Below are positions 19,772 through 27,189 of a stretch of DNA of 36,386 bases, in pieces. Under the pieces are notes generated by a model. The model worked only from the letters and a program-made list of their open reading frames with translations, was not told the origin of the DNA and did not search any database. Positions within the stretch are counted from its first letter, which is position 1, and every line of letters starts with the position of its first letter. Source of the stretch: an uncultured Candidatus Saccharibacteria bacterium (GTDB lineage: Bacteria; Patescibacteriota; Saccharimonadia; Saccharimonadales; Saccharimonadaceae); contig CAKUZG010000006.1 of assembly GCA_934717805.1 (NCBI GenBank), positions 1 to 36,386 on the forward strand. The letters run 5' to 3'. The translations under genes were made by a program, and so were the position numbers.

Positions 19772-21199
19772 ATGAAAAAATTAAAAATTAGTGATTTTTG
19801 GATTTATAAATTTCGGTATCAAATTGGAATCGGAATTTTATCTCTAGGCTATTTAGCTATAATTATTTACACCTTATTTATTACACCAAATGGTTTAACC
19901 GCAGACGAAATTGAAAGCGCTAAAAACGCAGCAAATTTAGATTTCACAAATATTTTTTCGAAAAATATCATAGATTTACCATTTCGATTCTTGCAAAAAA
20001 TTAGTATTGATACTATCGGTTTAAGCAATTTTGCGATAAAATTACCTTCAATCATAATCTCATTACTTTCACTTTTCTTTATCACTAAGATTTCAGGAAT
20101 GTGGTTTTCGAAACGTACATCAGTTTTAGCTTCAATTATCGCAATCACGTCAAGCCAATTTTTCTTCATTGCTCAAAACGGTACAAGTGAAATACTTTAT
20201 ATTTTTTATCCGATTTTATTAATCTGGAGCGGGATGAAATTTCTTGAAACACCAAAAAAACGCCAAATTATTATTTTAATTACAATTTTAGGACTAAGTT
20301 TTTATACGCCTTTAAGCTCTTATATCGTTTTAGCATTTTTAATTACGATTTTAGTGCATCCACATCTACGCTTTGCAATAAAAAGAATGTCAAAATTACA
20401 AAAACTTTCAGGAATATTGCTTTTTTCAATAATTGTAGCACCCCTTATATTTTCAATTTCTAAAGATTTTTCAACCTTGAAAATTATCTTTGGTATACCA
20501 AATAAATTAGATCTTTTAGAGAATACTAAAAACCTTGGATTATCACTTTTCGGATTTTCAAATCCAATTAGTAATGGTATGATTTCTCCGGTTATAAACC
20601 CAGCAACAGCCGTTTTAATTTTAATTGGACTTTATTTTACACTAACCGCTCGACATTCAGCAAGAAGCTATTTAATTGGCATTTGGACAACAATATTAAT
20701 CTTTGTTTGCTTAGTTAATACCGCAACTATCACAATCCTATTTACACCAATTTTAATTTTAACAATCACTGGCCTTCAAGGGTTAATTGATACTTGGTAT
20801 GCACTATTTCCAAAAAATCCTTATGCGAGATTTTTCGGCTTAATTCCAACTTCAGTTTTTGTATTTAATTTGCTAATCACAAACCTTTCAGTTTTTGCCT
20901 TAAGTTACCAATATTCACCTCAAATTCTTTCGTCTTTTAATCAAGATTTGAATATCTTATTAACAAAAACGGACTCAAACCGAATTTTAGTAGTTTCAAG
21001 GAACGAAGAAGATTTTTATAAAACACTTGAAAAACAGGGTAAAGCTAAAGTTAAAGATGTAGCCGAAGATAGCGAAATCGTAGTTTCGAAAGAAGCTTAT
21101 AAAACTATAGATATTTCGGATAAATACCGTGTAAAAAAGATTTTAGTTTCAAGTCGCAAAGATAACTCCGATCGCTTTTATGTTTTAACCCGTAGTTGA
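19772..21199 (+). CDS. GT39/ArnT-like membrane glycosyltransferase
   Basis: A 475-residue integral membrane protein with about ten hydrophobic helices. After the first helix the loop has the acidic TADEIESAKNA motif that resembles the catalytic Asp-Glu of GT39/GT83 (protein O-mannosyl/ArnT) enzymes. Then comes LPFRFLQKISIDTIGLSNFAIKLPSI, typical of this superfamily. The C-terminal ~90 residues are soluble and Lys-rich. It probably moves a sugar from a polyprenyl-phosphate donor to a surface protein or lipid; the acceptor is unknown. It ends in TGA. Its neighbours give no pathway. Confidence 0.75.
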   Translation: MKKLKISDFWIYKFRYQIGIGILSLGYLAIIIYTLFITPNGLTADEIESAKNAANLDFTNIFSKNIIDLPFRFLQKISIDTIGLSNFAIKLPSIIISLLSLFFITKISGMWFSKRTSVLASIIAITSSQFFFIAQNGTSEILYIFYPILLIWSGMKFLETPKKRQIIILITILGLSFYTPLSSYIVLAFLITILVHPHLRFAIKRMSKLQKLSGILLFSIIVAPLIFSISKDFSTLKIIFGIPNKLDLLENTKNLGLSLFGFSNPISNGMISPVINPATAVLILIGLYFTLTARHSARSYLIGIWTTILIFVCLVNTATITILFTPILILTITGLQGLIDTWYALFPKNPYARFFGLIPTSVFVFNLLITNLSVFALSYQYSPQILSSFNQDLNILLTKTDSNRILVVSRNEEDFYKTLEKQGKAKVKDVAEDSEIVVSKEAYKTIDISDKYRVKKILVSSRKDNSDRFYVLTRS

Positions 21200-21224
21200 T
21201 TTTAACTCGTTTTTTTGATAGAAT
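21196..21224 (+). promoter_or_regulatory. Promoter of ybaB-recR-DHH operon
   Basis: TTGATT (21196-21201, overlapping the stop of the previous gene), 17-base spacer, extended -10 TGA-TAGAAT (-10 at 21219-21224). Start point about 21231. Confidence 0.65.
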
Positions 21225-21259
21225 TAAAAGAGTACTAAGTTTATTTTAAAGGAGATTTT

Positions 21260-21556
21260 ATGGCAGGAATTAAAGACCAAATGAAAATGGTGCGCGAACT
21301 TCAAAAAGCGCAAAAAGAACTCAAAAAAGAGATTATTGAGGTTGAAGCCGGAGAAGGTGCGGTTGTAATTCAATTTACAGGAGAACTAAAAGTTAAAAAC
21401 GTAAAATTAGACCCTGAATTAATTGATTTTGATGATATCGAAGAACTTGAACACTGGATTCAAATTGCAATTCGTGATGGCCTTGAAGAAGCACAAAAAG
21501 CGGCAGCAGAAAAAATGCAACCTTTGATGGGCGGATTAGGAAACTTAGGCCTTTAA
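21260..21556 (+). CDS. YbaB/EbfC nucleoid-associated protein
   Basis: A 98-residue YbaB family DNA-binding protein: MKMVRELQKAQKELKKEIIEVEAG, then VVIQFTGELKVKNVKLDPE and a C-terminal helix ending in MGGLGNLGL. It dimerises and coats DNA. The SD site is AAAGGAG. It is followed 18 bases later by recR, the standard pairing, while the usual third partner dnaX is elsewhere. Confidence 0.93.
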   Translation: MAGIKDQMKMVRELQKAQKELKKEIIEVEAGEGAVVIQFTGELKVKNVKLDPELIDFDDIEELEHWIQIAIRDGLEEAQKAAAEKMQPLMGGLGNLGL

Positions 21557-21574
21557 TCTTTTCGAAAGGAAGAA

Positions 21575-22192
21575 ATGTCGCAAGTTTTACCAAAAGCTCT
21601 AATTGAAACAATTGAAAATCTCGAAAAACTTCCAGGTGTTGGATCACGTACAGCTGAACGGTACGCTTATTATTTGTTAAAAAACAACGCTATGGTAAGT
21701 GAAAAAATCGCCGAGAGTCTTTTAGGGTTACATAAAAATGTGAAAACTTGCCCGAAAACTTTTGCTTTAATTTCGAAAGATGAAGAGTTTTCTTCATTAT
21801 ATACTGACGAGACGCGTAATAAAAAACTTGTGGCTGTTGTTGAGGAGCCTCTTGATATTATTGCGCTCGAAAAAACTAAACATTTTAATGGAACATATCA
21901 TGTTTTAGGCGGTGTAATTTCACCTATTAACGGAATTACACCCGATCAATTACATATTCACGAACTCGCGGAAAGAATCTTGAACGACAATGTTGAAGAA
22001 ATTATTATCGCTACAAACGCAAGTGTTGAAGGTGAAAGCACTGCGCTTTATATTCAAAATTATTTGCGCGAAAAAGGATTCGAAAATCTAATAATCTCAC
22101 GCCTCGCTCGCGGTTTACCTGTTGGTGTTGATTTGGAATATGCCGACCAAATAACTCTAAGTCATGCACTTGAAGGAAGAAAGGAGATTTAG
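21575..22192 (+). CDS. recR: Recombination mediator RecR
   Basis: A 205-residue RecR that works with RecO/RecF to load RecA. The helix-hairpin-helix (IENLEKLPGVGSRTAERYAYYLL) and the Toprim domain (VVEEPLDIIALE, YHVLGGVISPINGI, IIIATNASVEGESTALYI) are intact. The C4 zinc finger normally between them is gone: only one cysteine (TCPKT) is left, and the segment is replaced by an acidic stretch. The SD site is AAAGGAAG. Its stop overlaps the GTG start of the DHH gene. Confidence 0.94.
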   Translation: MSQVLPKALIETIENLEKLPGVGSRTAERYAYYLLKNNAMVSEKIAESLLGLHKNVKTCPKTFALISKDEEFSSLYTDETRNKKLVAVVEEPLDIIALEKTKHFNGTYHVLGGVISPINGITPDQLHIHELAERILNDNVEEIIIATNASVEGESTALYIQNYLREKGFENLIISRLARGLPVGVDLEYADQITLSHALEGRKEI

Positions 22193-23175
22193 TGAAATTC
22201 GAAAACGCAAAGAAATTAATAGCTAATTCACAAAAAATTTGCGTAATTCAAGCCGAAAATCCAGACGGTGATAGTTTGGGATCAGCTTTGGCTTTGGAAG
22301 AAATTTTGAGCGATCTCGGGAAAAGCGTAAAACTTTTCTGTCCAGTGGACATTCCAAAATATTTACGATATTTTAGCGGTTGGGATAGAGTGGAAGGTTC
22401 AATTTATGAAAAATTTGATCTTTTTATAATTGTTGATACCACGAGCAATACATTACTTTCGAAAATAGTTGAAGACCCTCTTTATAAAAATCTGCTTGAA
22501 AAAACTCCAGTCTTAGTGATTGATCACCATACCGATGCGACACCCGACATAACATTCGAACATGAACTGGTTCTAGAAAAAGCAAGCTCAGCTGGAGAGG
22601 TTATCTTTGAAATTGCAAACGCTCTCAATTGGAAAATAAACCAAACTGCTGCGCAAGATATTTTAGGTGCAATTTTCAGCGACACCCTAGGACTTTCAAC
22701 AAGCAACACTTCGGCTCGAACTTTTGAAGTTGCTGGAGAACTAACAAAACTCGGTGCAAATTCAGCCAAATTAGAAGAAGCACGTCGCGAATTATCCAAA
22801 AAAGCTCCTGAAATTTTAGAATATAAAGGGCGGTTAATTCAACGAATTGAATACTTTTTTGACGGAAAATTAGCAGTAGTTCATATTCCTTGGGAAGAAA
22901 TTAAAGAGTATTCTGATAAATACAACCCTAGCGTTTTAGTTATTGATGAAATGCGAATGGTTGAGGGTGTGGAAGCGTGCGTAGCGATCAAAACTTATCC
23001 AGACGGGAAATTAACAGGGAAAGTTCGAACGAATTCACCAATCGCTGCGGATATTGCGGGTTATTTTGGTGGAGGCGGACATGCCTATGCGGCAGGCTTC
23101 CGAGTTTATGAGAAATATGACGAAATCCTACGCGAACTCATTGCTTGCTGTGATAAAATTTTTCTAAATATGTAA
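22192..23175 (+). CDS. DHH/DHHA1 phosphoesterase (NrnA-like)
   Basis: A 327-residue phosphoesterase of the NrnA/Orn-replacement type, expected to degrade short oligonucleotides or phosphoadenosine phosphate with Mn. The DHH domain has ENPDGDSLGSALALEE, DTTS and DHHTDATPD; the C-terminal DHHA1 domain ends GGGGHAYAAGFRV. The first motif lacks the usual His before NPDGD (Ala-Glu instead of His-Val). GTG start with SD site AAAGGAG, overlapping the recR stop, so it is cotranscribed with ybaB-recR. Confidence 0.85.
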   Translation: MKFENAKKLIANSQKICVIQAENPDGDSLGSALALEEILSDLGKSVKLFCPVDIPKYLRYFSGWDRVEGSIYEKFDLFIIVDTTSNTLLSKIVEDPLYKNLLEKTPVLVIDHHTDATPDITFEHELVLEKASSAGEVIFEIANALNWKINQTAAQDILGAIFSDTLGLSTSNTSARTFEVAGELTKLGANSAKLEEARRELSKKAPEILEYKGRLIQRIEYFFDGKLAVVHIPWEEIKEYSDKYNPSVLVIDEMRMVEGVEACVAIKTYPDGKLTGKVRTNSPIAADIAGYFGGGGHAYAAGFRVYEKYDEILRELIACCDKIFLNM

Positions 23176-23214
23176 AAAATAACCTTACGGAATTATGCTC
23201 TGTAAGGTTATTTT
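23176..23214 (+). terminator. Terminator of ybaB-recR-DHH operon
   Basis: Perfect 13-pair stem AAAATAACCTTAC (23176-23188) with 23202-23214, T-rich on its 3' side. Confidence 0.8.
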
Positions 23215-23242
23215 AAAAGTCTGCTCGTTTCCGAAACAGACT
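23214..23242 (-). terminator. Probable terminator of tRNA-Glu
   Basis: On the minus strand AGTCTG/CAGACT with inner TTTC/GAAA pairing, followed by TTTTAAAAT. Six strong pairs. Confidence 0.5.
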
Positions 23243-23257
23243 AATTATTTCAAAAAT

Positions 23258-23332
23258 TGGTGACCTCACGGGGAATCGAACCCCGATTGTCAGGATGAGA
23301 ACCTGATGTCCTAACCGTTAGACGATGAGGCC
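23258..23332 (-). tRNA. tRNA-Glu (anticodon CTC)
   Basis: Cloverleaf on the minus strand: acceptor GGCCTCA/TGAGGTC with discriminator A, anticodon loop TTCTCAT, T loop TTCGATT, encoded CCA. Confidence 0.93.
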
Positions 23333-23407
23333 AATGTTTTAATTTTACCAAATCCAACCCAAAAAGTCAATTACAGTTTTGAAACATATCCTGCTCGTAG
23401 TTTTTAT

Positions 23408-23833
23408 TTAATTTTCGTTTGCCTTGTTTGAAATAATCTCAATCGCTTCTGTCAATAAGTTTAATTCTTTTAAAGATATATCACCAAAGGTTTCTTCACA
23501 CCATTTAACTAGAATTTGCTGCCGAATATTCAGTTTTTCTTTACCTAATTTCGTAATTTCAATTTCACGAATTCGCTTATCCTTCTGTGAGTTTTTCTTT
23601 AAAATTAAATTTTTCTCTTCCATTTTAACTAAAACTCGCGAAATATAAGCCTTATCAACACCAATTTCTTTAGAGATTTCGTCTTGTGGAGCAGAAGAAT
23701 TGCAAATCTTGGTTAAAATTGCAGCCTCAATAGCTGAAATATCATTTTTCGAAAGCTCGCGTGTTGCATATTTTTGTGCCGAGCGATAAAGTGTATTTAT
23801 TTCTTGTAACAGGTTAAGAATTTTTTCTTCCAT
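23408..23833 (-). CDS. MarR family transcriptional regulator
   Basis: A 141-residue winged-helix regulator: helical dimerisation N-terminus, recognition region SSAPQDEISKEIGVDKAYISRVLVKMEEKNLI, the wing with KDKRIREIEIT, and a C-terminal helix. It is divergent from yhgE/pip and almost surely represses it and itself, since palindromic operators overlap both promoters. Its mRNA is predicted to be exactly leaderless (-10 ends 7 bases before the A of the ATG). The inducing ligand is unknown. Confidence 0.88.
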   Translation of the reverse strand: MEEKILNLLQEINTLYRSAQKYATRELSKNDISAIEAAILTKICNSSAPQDEISKEIGVDKAYISRVLVKMEEKNLILKKNSQKDKRIREIEITKLGKEKLNIRQQILVKWCEETFGDISLKELNLLTEAIEIISNKANEN

Positions 23834-23839
23834 AAAATA

Positions 23840-23868
23840 ATTATACCAAATATTGTTGACTTTTACAA
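23840..23868 (-). promoter_or_regulatory. Promoter of marR, leaderless
   Basis: On the minus strand: TTGTAA (23868-23863), 17-base spacer, extended -10 TGG-TATAAT (23845-23840). Start point 23833. The -35 and spacer lie inside operator O1. Confidence 0.7.
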
Positions 23869-23876
23869 CAATATTT
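23848..23876. promoter_or_regulatory. MarR operator O1
   Basis: Perfect inverted repeat AAATATTGTTG-N7-CAACAATATTT. It covers the -35 and spacer of both divergent promoters, so one bound dimer would block both genes. Confidence 0.75.
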
Positions 23877-23884
23877 TATACAAT
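23856..23884 (+). promoter_or_regulatory. Promoter of yhgE/pip
   Basis: TTGACT (23856-23861), 17-base spacer, TACAAT (23879-23884). Start point about 23891. It overlaps operator O1. Confidence 0.7.
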
Positions 23885-23893
23885 AGAATAATC

Positions 23894-23908
23894 GTTGATA
23901 AATACAAC
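23894..23908. promoter_or_regulatory. MarR operator O2 (partial)
   Basis: GTTG-N7-CAAC with the same core and spacing as O1, just after the predicted yhgE start point. It is a shorter, presumably weaker second site. Confidence 0.5.
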
Positions 23909-23927
23909 TATTTTTATTAGGAGGAAG

Positions 23928-25934
23928 ATGAAGAAATATTTTAGAAAAATAAAGCAAAATCGTGTGCTTCTAGCTACTTTATTTATAGTAAGTTTTATTC
24001 CTGTTATTTATGCTGGAACTTTTTTGGCATCAATTTGGGATCCTTATTCGAAAATCGAAAATCTAAAAATATCAGTAGTAAACGAGGACGAACCTGTCAT
24101 TTTTGATGGTCAAAATATTGAACTTGGCAACAAAATTAGCAACAACCTTAAACAATCGAAAACCTTAAACTGGCAGTTTACAGATTCAAAAACAGCCGAG
24201 AAAGATCTGACTGATGGCGACACTTTCATGATTGTGCATATTCCAAAAGATTTTTCAAAAAATTCAGTTAGTTTTTTGGGAGAAAATCCGCAAAAAGTGA
24301 ATATTTCATTTAAGACAAATGTTTCGAAAAGTAAATCTGGTGAAATGATTTCAACCAACGCCGCACAAAAATTGAGCGAACAAGTTCGGGCACAAATTAG
24401 TGAAAACTACAGTAAGATTTTGCTTTCTCAACTTTCGAATGTTCAAAATGGTTTTTCGAAAGCGGCGAACGGTTCAGAACAAATATCAAACGGAATTAGC
24501 AGTTTAAATAGCGGTTTAAATTCGGCAAATTCTGGGGTTATAAAACTAAAAAATGGCGCGGAAAAACTAAATTCAGCAAACCAGAAAATGGCTGAAGCGA
24601 GCGATAAACTTGCTTTTAGCGCAACCGAAATTTCAAACAAAACCAATCTTTTAAGCCAAAATAGCGAAAACTTGCAGAAAGGATTGCAAGATTTTTCAGC
24701 CAAAAGCGAAGAATTTTCGAATGGCTTAAACACACTAAACTCTGCGATAAGTGATAATTCTGACGCAAAAAATCAAAGTGAACACTTATTGGAGCTGAAT
24801 CAAAAAGTAGCAAAAATGCGCATTTTAGCTGAACAAACCAATGATCAGAATATTAAAAATCTTGCCGATGAGCTGGCGGTTTCGGCAAAGAATATTACCG
24901 CTGACGCCCAAAAAAATGCTAAAAAATCACAAAATTTGCAAACGCAATTTTCGCAAAAAATCGTTCCAGCCGCACAAAGCTTGGCGCAAAATTCACGCAA
25001 AATACAAAATTCGCATAATTTAATTCTAGCGGGCGAAAAACAGCTTTCAACCGGAGTTGCAACTTTCTCAACAAAAATGAACGAATTCAACACCAATGAA
25101 CAAAAAATCTCTGAAAACACAGCTCAACTTTTAAGTGGAATTAACACTTTAAATTCAGGAATAAGCGCGCTAAATTCCGGCGCCACAAAACTACAAGATG
25201 GCTCAAATCTATTAACTTCGCAACTTTCATCTGGTGTAGAAAAACTTTCGAAAATCAATTTCTCGGATGAATCTGCTAAAAATATTGCAACGCCTGTTAA
25301 AAGTGAAATTTCAAATAATTCCGGAGACACAACATACGGAAAAGCGATGGCACCATATTTCATCGCATTAGGTTTGTTTGTTGGGGCGATTTCGTTTAAT
25401 ATTGCGTTTCCAATCCAAAATAAGCCAAAAAAGAATCGTTCAGCATTTAAATGGTGGCTTTCAAGAACAGGGATTATGGCTGGATTCGCCGGAGCTGAAA
25501 CTCTAGTTCTCGCAATTATTTTTAGCGGAATATTTAACATTTCGTCTGCAGATATAAATTCTTTCGTTTTGAATTCTTATGTTTCGGCATTTTCATTCCT
25601 TTTGATTGTTCATGCATTAATGTTTGCTTTCGGTAGAGTTGGCCAGTTTGCCTCAATCATTTTCATGATTTTACAGCTTGCAAGCAGCGGAGGAATGTTC
25701 CCAATTGCGACAACACCTCAAATTTTTCAAAACATGGCGCCATTTATGCCGCTTTATTATTCACTAACTGCTTTCAGGCAAGCAATATTAGGCGGATTAT
25801 CTCAACCAATTTTCGAAAGTTCTATCTTTAGTTTGATTATTTTTGGTTTAATTTTTGGTGTTATAAGCTTATTGGCATATTACGTCAAAATGAGTTCTAG
25901 CAAAAACAAAACTCTTTCTAGCAATAAAATTTAG
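23928..25934 (+). CDS. YhgE/Pip family membrane protein
   Basis: A 668-residue protein of the YhgE/Pip (ABC-2 permease-like) family. One N-terminal transmembrane helix (LLATLFIVSFIPVIYAG) is followed by a ~450-residue extracytoplasmic region with KISVVNEDEP and long heptad and Ser/Asn/Gly-rich repeats (SSLNSGLNSANSGV, INTLNSGISALNSGA). About five C-terminal helices end the protein. In Lactococcus, Pip is a phage receptor; others link the family to export of surface or ESX-type substrates. Here the role is unknown. AGGAGGA gives a strong SD site. It is controlled by the divergent MarR gene. It has no ATPase partner next to it. Confidence 0.85.
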   Translation: MKKYFRKIKQNRVLLATLFIVSFIPVIYAGTFLASIWDPYSKIENLKISVVNEDEPVIFDGQNIELGNKISNNLKQSKTLNWQFTDSKTAEKDLTDGDTFMIVHIPKDFSKNSVSFLGENPQKVNISFKTNVSKSKSGEMISTNAAQKLSEQVRAQISENYSKILLSQLSNVQNGFSKAANGSEQISNGISSLNSGLNSANSGVIKLKNGAEKLNSANQKMAEASDKLAFSATEISNKTNLLSQNSENLQKGLQDFSAKSEEFSNGLNTLNSAISDNSDAKNQSEHLLELNQKVAKMRILAEQTNDQNIKNLADELAVSAKNITADAQKNAKKSQNLQTQFSQKIVPAAQSLAQNSRKIQNSHNLILAGEKQLSTGVATFSTKMNEFNTNEQKISENTAQLLSGINTLNSGISALNSGATKLQDGSNLLTSQLSSGVEKLSKINFSDESAKNIATPVKSEISNNSGDTTYGKAMAPYFIALGLFVGAISFNIAFPIQNKPKKNRSAFKWWLSRTGIMAGFAGAETLVLAIIFSGIFNISSADINSFVLNSYVSAFSFLLIVHALMFAFGRVGQFASIIFMILQLASSGGMFPIATTPQIFQNMAPFMPLYYSLTAFRQAILGGLSQPIFESSIFSLIIFGLIFGVISLLAYYVKMSSSKNKTLSSNKI

Positions 25935-25936
25935 TT

Positions 25937-25965
25937 TTGACTTTTTCTCAAAAAATTGCTATAAT
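25937..25965 (+). promoter_or_regulatory. Promoter of rplA
   Basis: TTGACT (25937-25942), 17-base spacer, extended -10 TGC-TATAAT (-10 at 25960-25965). Start point about 25971. Confidence 0.75.
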
Positions 25966-25970
25966 TAAAA

Positions 25971-26012
25971 GGTTAATAATCAATGTTGGGAGGCGTGAGC
26001 CGCTATTACCAC
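25971..26012 (+). promoter_or_regulatory. Candidate L1-binding leader of rplA
   Basis: At the 5' end of the mRNA GGTTAATA can pair with TATTACC (one bulge), enclosing GGGAG and a GGC-GTGA-GCC hairpin. The pattern of a GGGAG internal loop next to a GUGA loop resembles L1 sites in 23S rRNA and in L1 operon mRNAs. It would allow L1 feedback. Not confirmed. Confidence 0.45.
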
Positions 26013-26025
26013 AGAAAGGATAGAA

Positions 26026-27096
26026 ATGGCAAAGAAAAAAGCCGACTTAATCGAAGAAGCTAAAGCTCTTGGGCTTGAAGTTTCTGAAAAAATGACAATT
26101 GCTCAAATTAATGAAGCAATCAAAGGTGCTAAAGCTGAAGAAATCGCAGAAGAAATCGTTGAAGCTGTAGAAGTAGCTGAAGCCGTAGAAGAATCAGTTG
26201 AAGCAGCTGAAATTGCTGAAGAAGTTGTTGAAGCTGTAGAAACAGAAGAAAAATTCGCAAAAAGCGGAAAACGCAGCAAAAAACACGCTGAAGAAGTTGC
26301 TGAAAAAGAAGCTAAAGAAGCTCGAAAAGCAGCAGGCGACACAACTCCATTGGACGGATCTGAAGCTGTTGTTAAAAAAGGTCCAAAACCAATTACTCGA
26401 CCACGAATCGAACGACGAGGTAAAAAATACCAAGAAGTTGCGAAAAAAGTTGAAAAAGATACTGTTTACAGCCTATCTGACGCCCTTAAACTCGCAACTG
26501 AAACAAACCCAGCTAAATTCGACGCTTCAGTTGAAATTCACGTTCGACTTGGCGTAGACCCACGACAAGCTGACCAGAACATTCGTTCAACAGTTATTTT
26601 GCCAAACGGAACTGGTAAAGATGTGAAAGTTGCTGTTTTCGCACCAGAAAGTGAACATAAAGCCGCAAAAGAAGCTGGCGCAAATATCGTTGGTGATGAA
26701 GAATTCTTGAAACAACTTGATAAAGAAGATCTTAACTTTGATGTTCTTATCGCAACTCCAGCATACATGCCAAAACTTGGTAAATACGCTCGTCTTCTTG
26801 GACCACGCGGATTAATGCCAAATCCTAAAGCTGGAACGGTTGCCGCTGATGTTACTAAAGCTGTTTCTGAAGCTAAAGCCGGAAAAGTTGAATACCGCGT
26901 TGACAAACAAGCGATTGTTCACCTTTCAGTTGGTAAAGTATCGTTTGGTGTAGAAAAACTTGAAGAAAACGCAAAAGCATTCTTCGATAGTCTTGCTTCA
27001 CAAAAACCGTCTTCAATCAAAGGTGCTTACGTAAAGGGTGTTTCAGTTTCAACTTCACAAGGACCAAGTATTAAAACAGAAAACCCAATTGCTTAA
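26026..27096 (+). CDS. rplA: 50S ribosomal protein L1 with N-terminal extension
   Basis: 356 residues against about 230 for typical L1. Residues 1-36 (KKADLIEEAKALGLEVSEKMTIAQ) look like a SAP/HeH helix-extended-loop-helix motif. Residues about 37-80 are an acidic Glu/Ala/Val-rich repeat. Residues 80-120 are Lys-rich. The L1 core starts near 135 (KKYQEVAKKVEKDTVYSL) and is normal: TNPAKFDASVEIHVRLGVDPRQADQ, RLLGPRGLMPNPKAGTV, VEYRVDKQAIVHLSVGKVSF. L1 forms the mobile L1 stalk that helps release E-site tRNA. It stands alone, away from rplK. The SD site is AAAGGA. Confidence 0.95.
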   Translation: MAKKKADLIEEAKALGLEVSEKMTIAQINEAIKGAKAEEIAEEIVEAVEVAEAVEESVEAAEIAEEVVEAVETEEKFAKSGKRSKKHAEEVAEKEAKEARKAAGDTTPLDGSEAVVKKGPKPITRPRIERRGKKYQEVAKKVEKDTVYSLSDALKLATETNPAKFDASVEIHVRLGVDPRQADQNIRSTVILPNGTGKDVKVAVFAPESEHKAAKEAGANIVGDEEFLKQLDKEDLNFDVLIATPAYMPKLGKYARLLGPRGLMPNPKAGTVAADVTKAVSEAKAGKVEYRVDKQAIVHLSVGKVSFGVEKLEENAKAFFDSLASQKPSSIKGAYVKGVSVSTSQGPSIKTENPIA

Positions 27097-27118
27097 TTTT
27101 ATTAGCAGATATGAAGAA

Positions 27119-27144
27119 TCCGCCAATAGGCGGTTTCTTTTTTA
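27119..27144 (+). terminator. Terminator of rplA
   Basis: CCGCC-AATA-GGCGG followed by TTTCTTTTTT. Confidence 0.75.
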
Positions 27145-27171
27145 TATAAAATGGAAAGAATCTTTGTGTTG

Positions 27172-27180
27172 TGGTATAAT
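27172..27180 (+). promoter_or_regulatory. Extended -10 of cysS
   Basis: TGG-TATAAT with last T at 27180; start point 27187-27190, giving a leader of 0-3 bases before ATG 27190. -35 weak. Confidence 0.6.
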
Positions 27181-27189
27181 ATACCTATT

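Noticed and set aside
26103..26433. Ser/Phe-rich antisense frames opposite the rplA extension
   Set aside because: They are the antisense of a Glu/Ala/Lys repeat and have no start signals.
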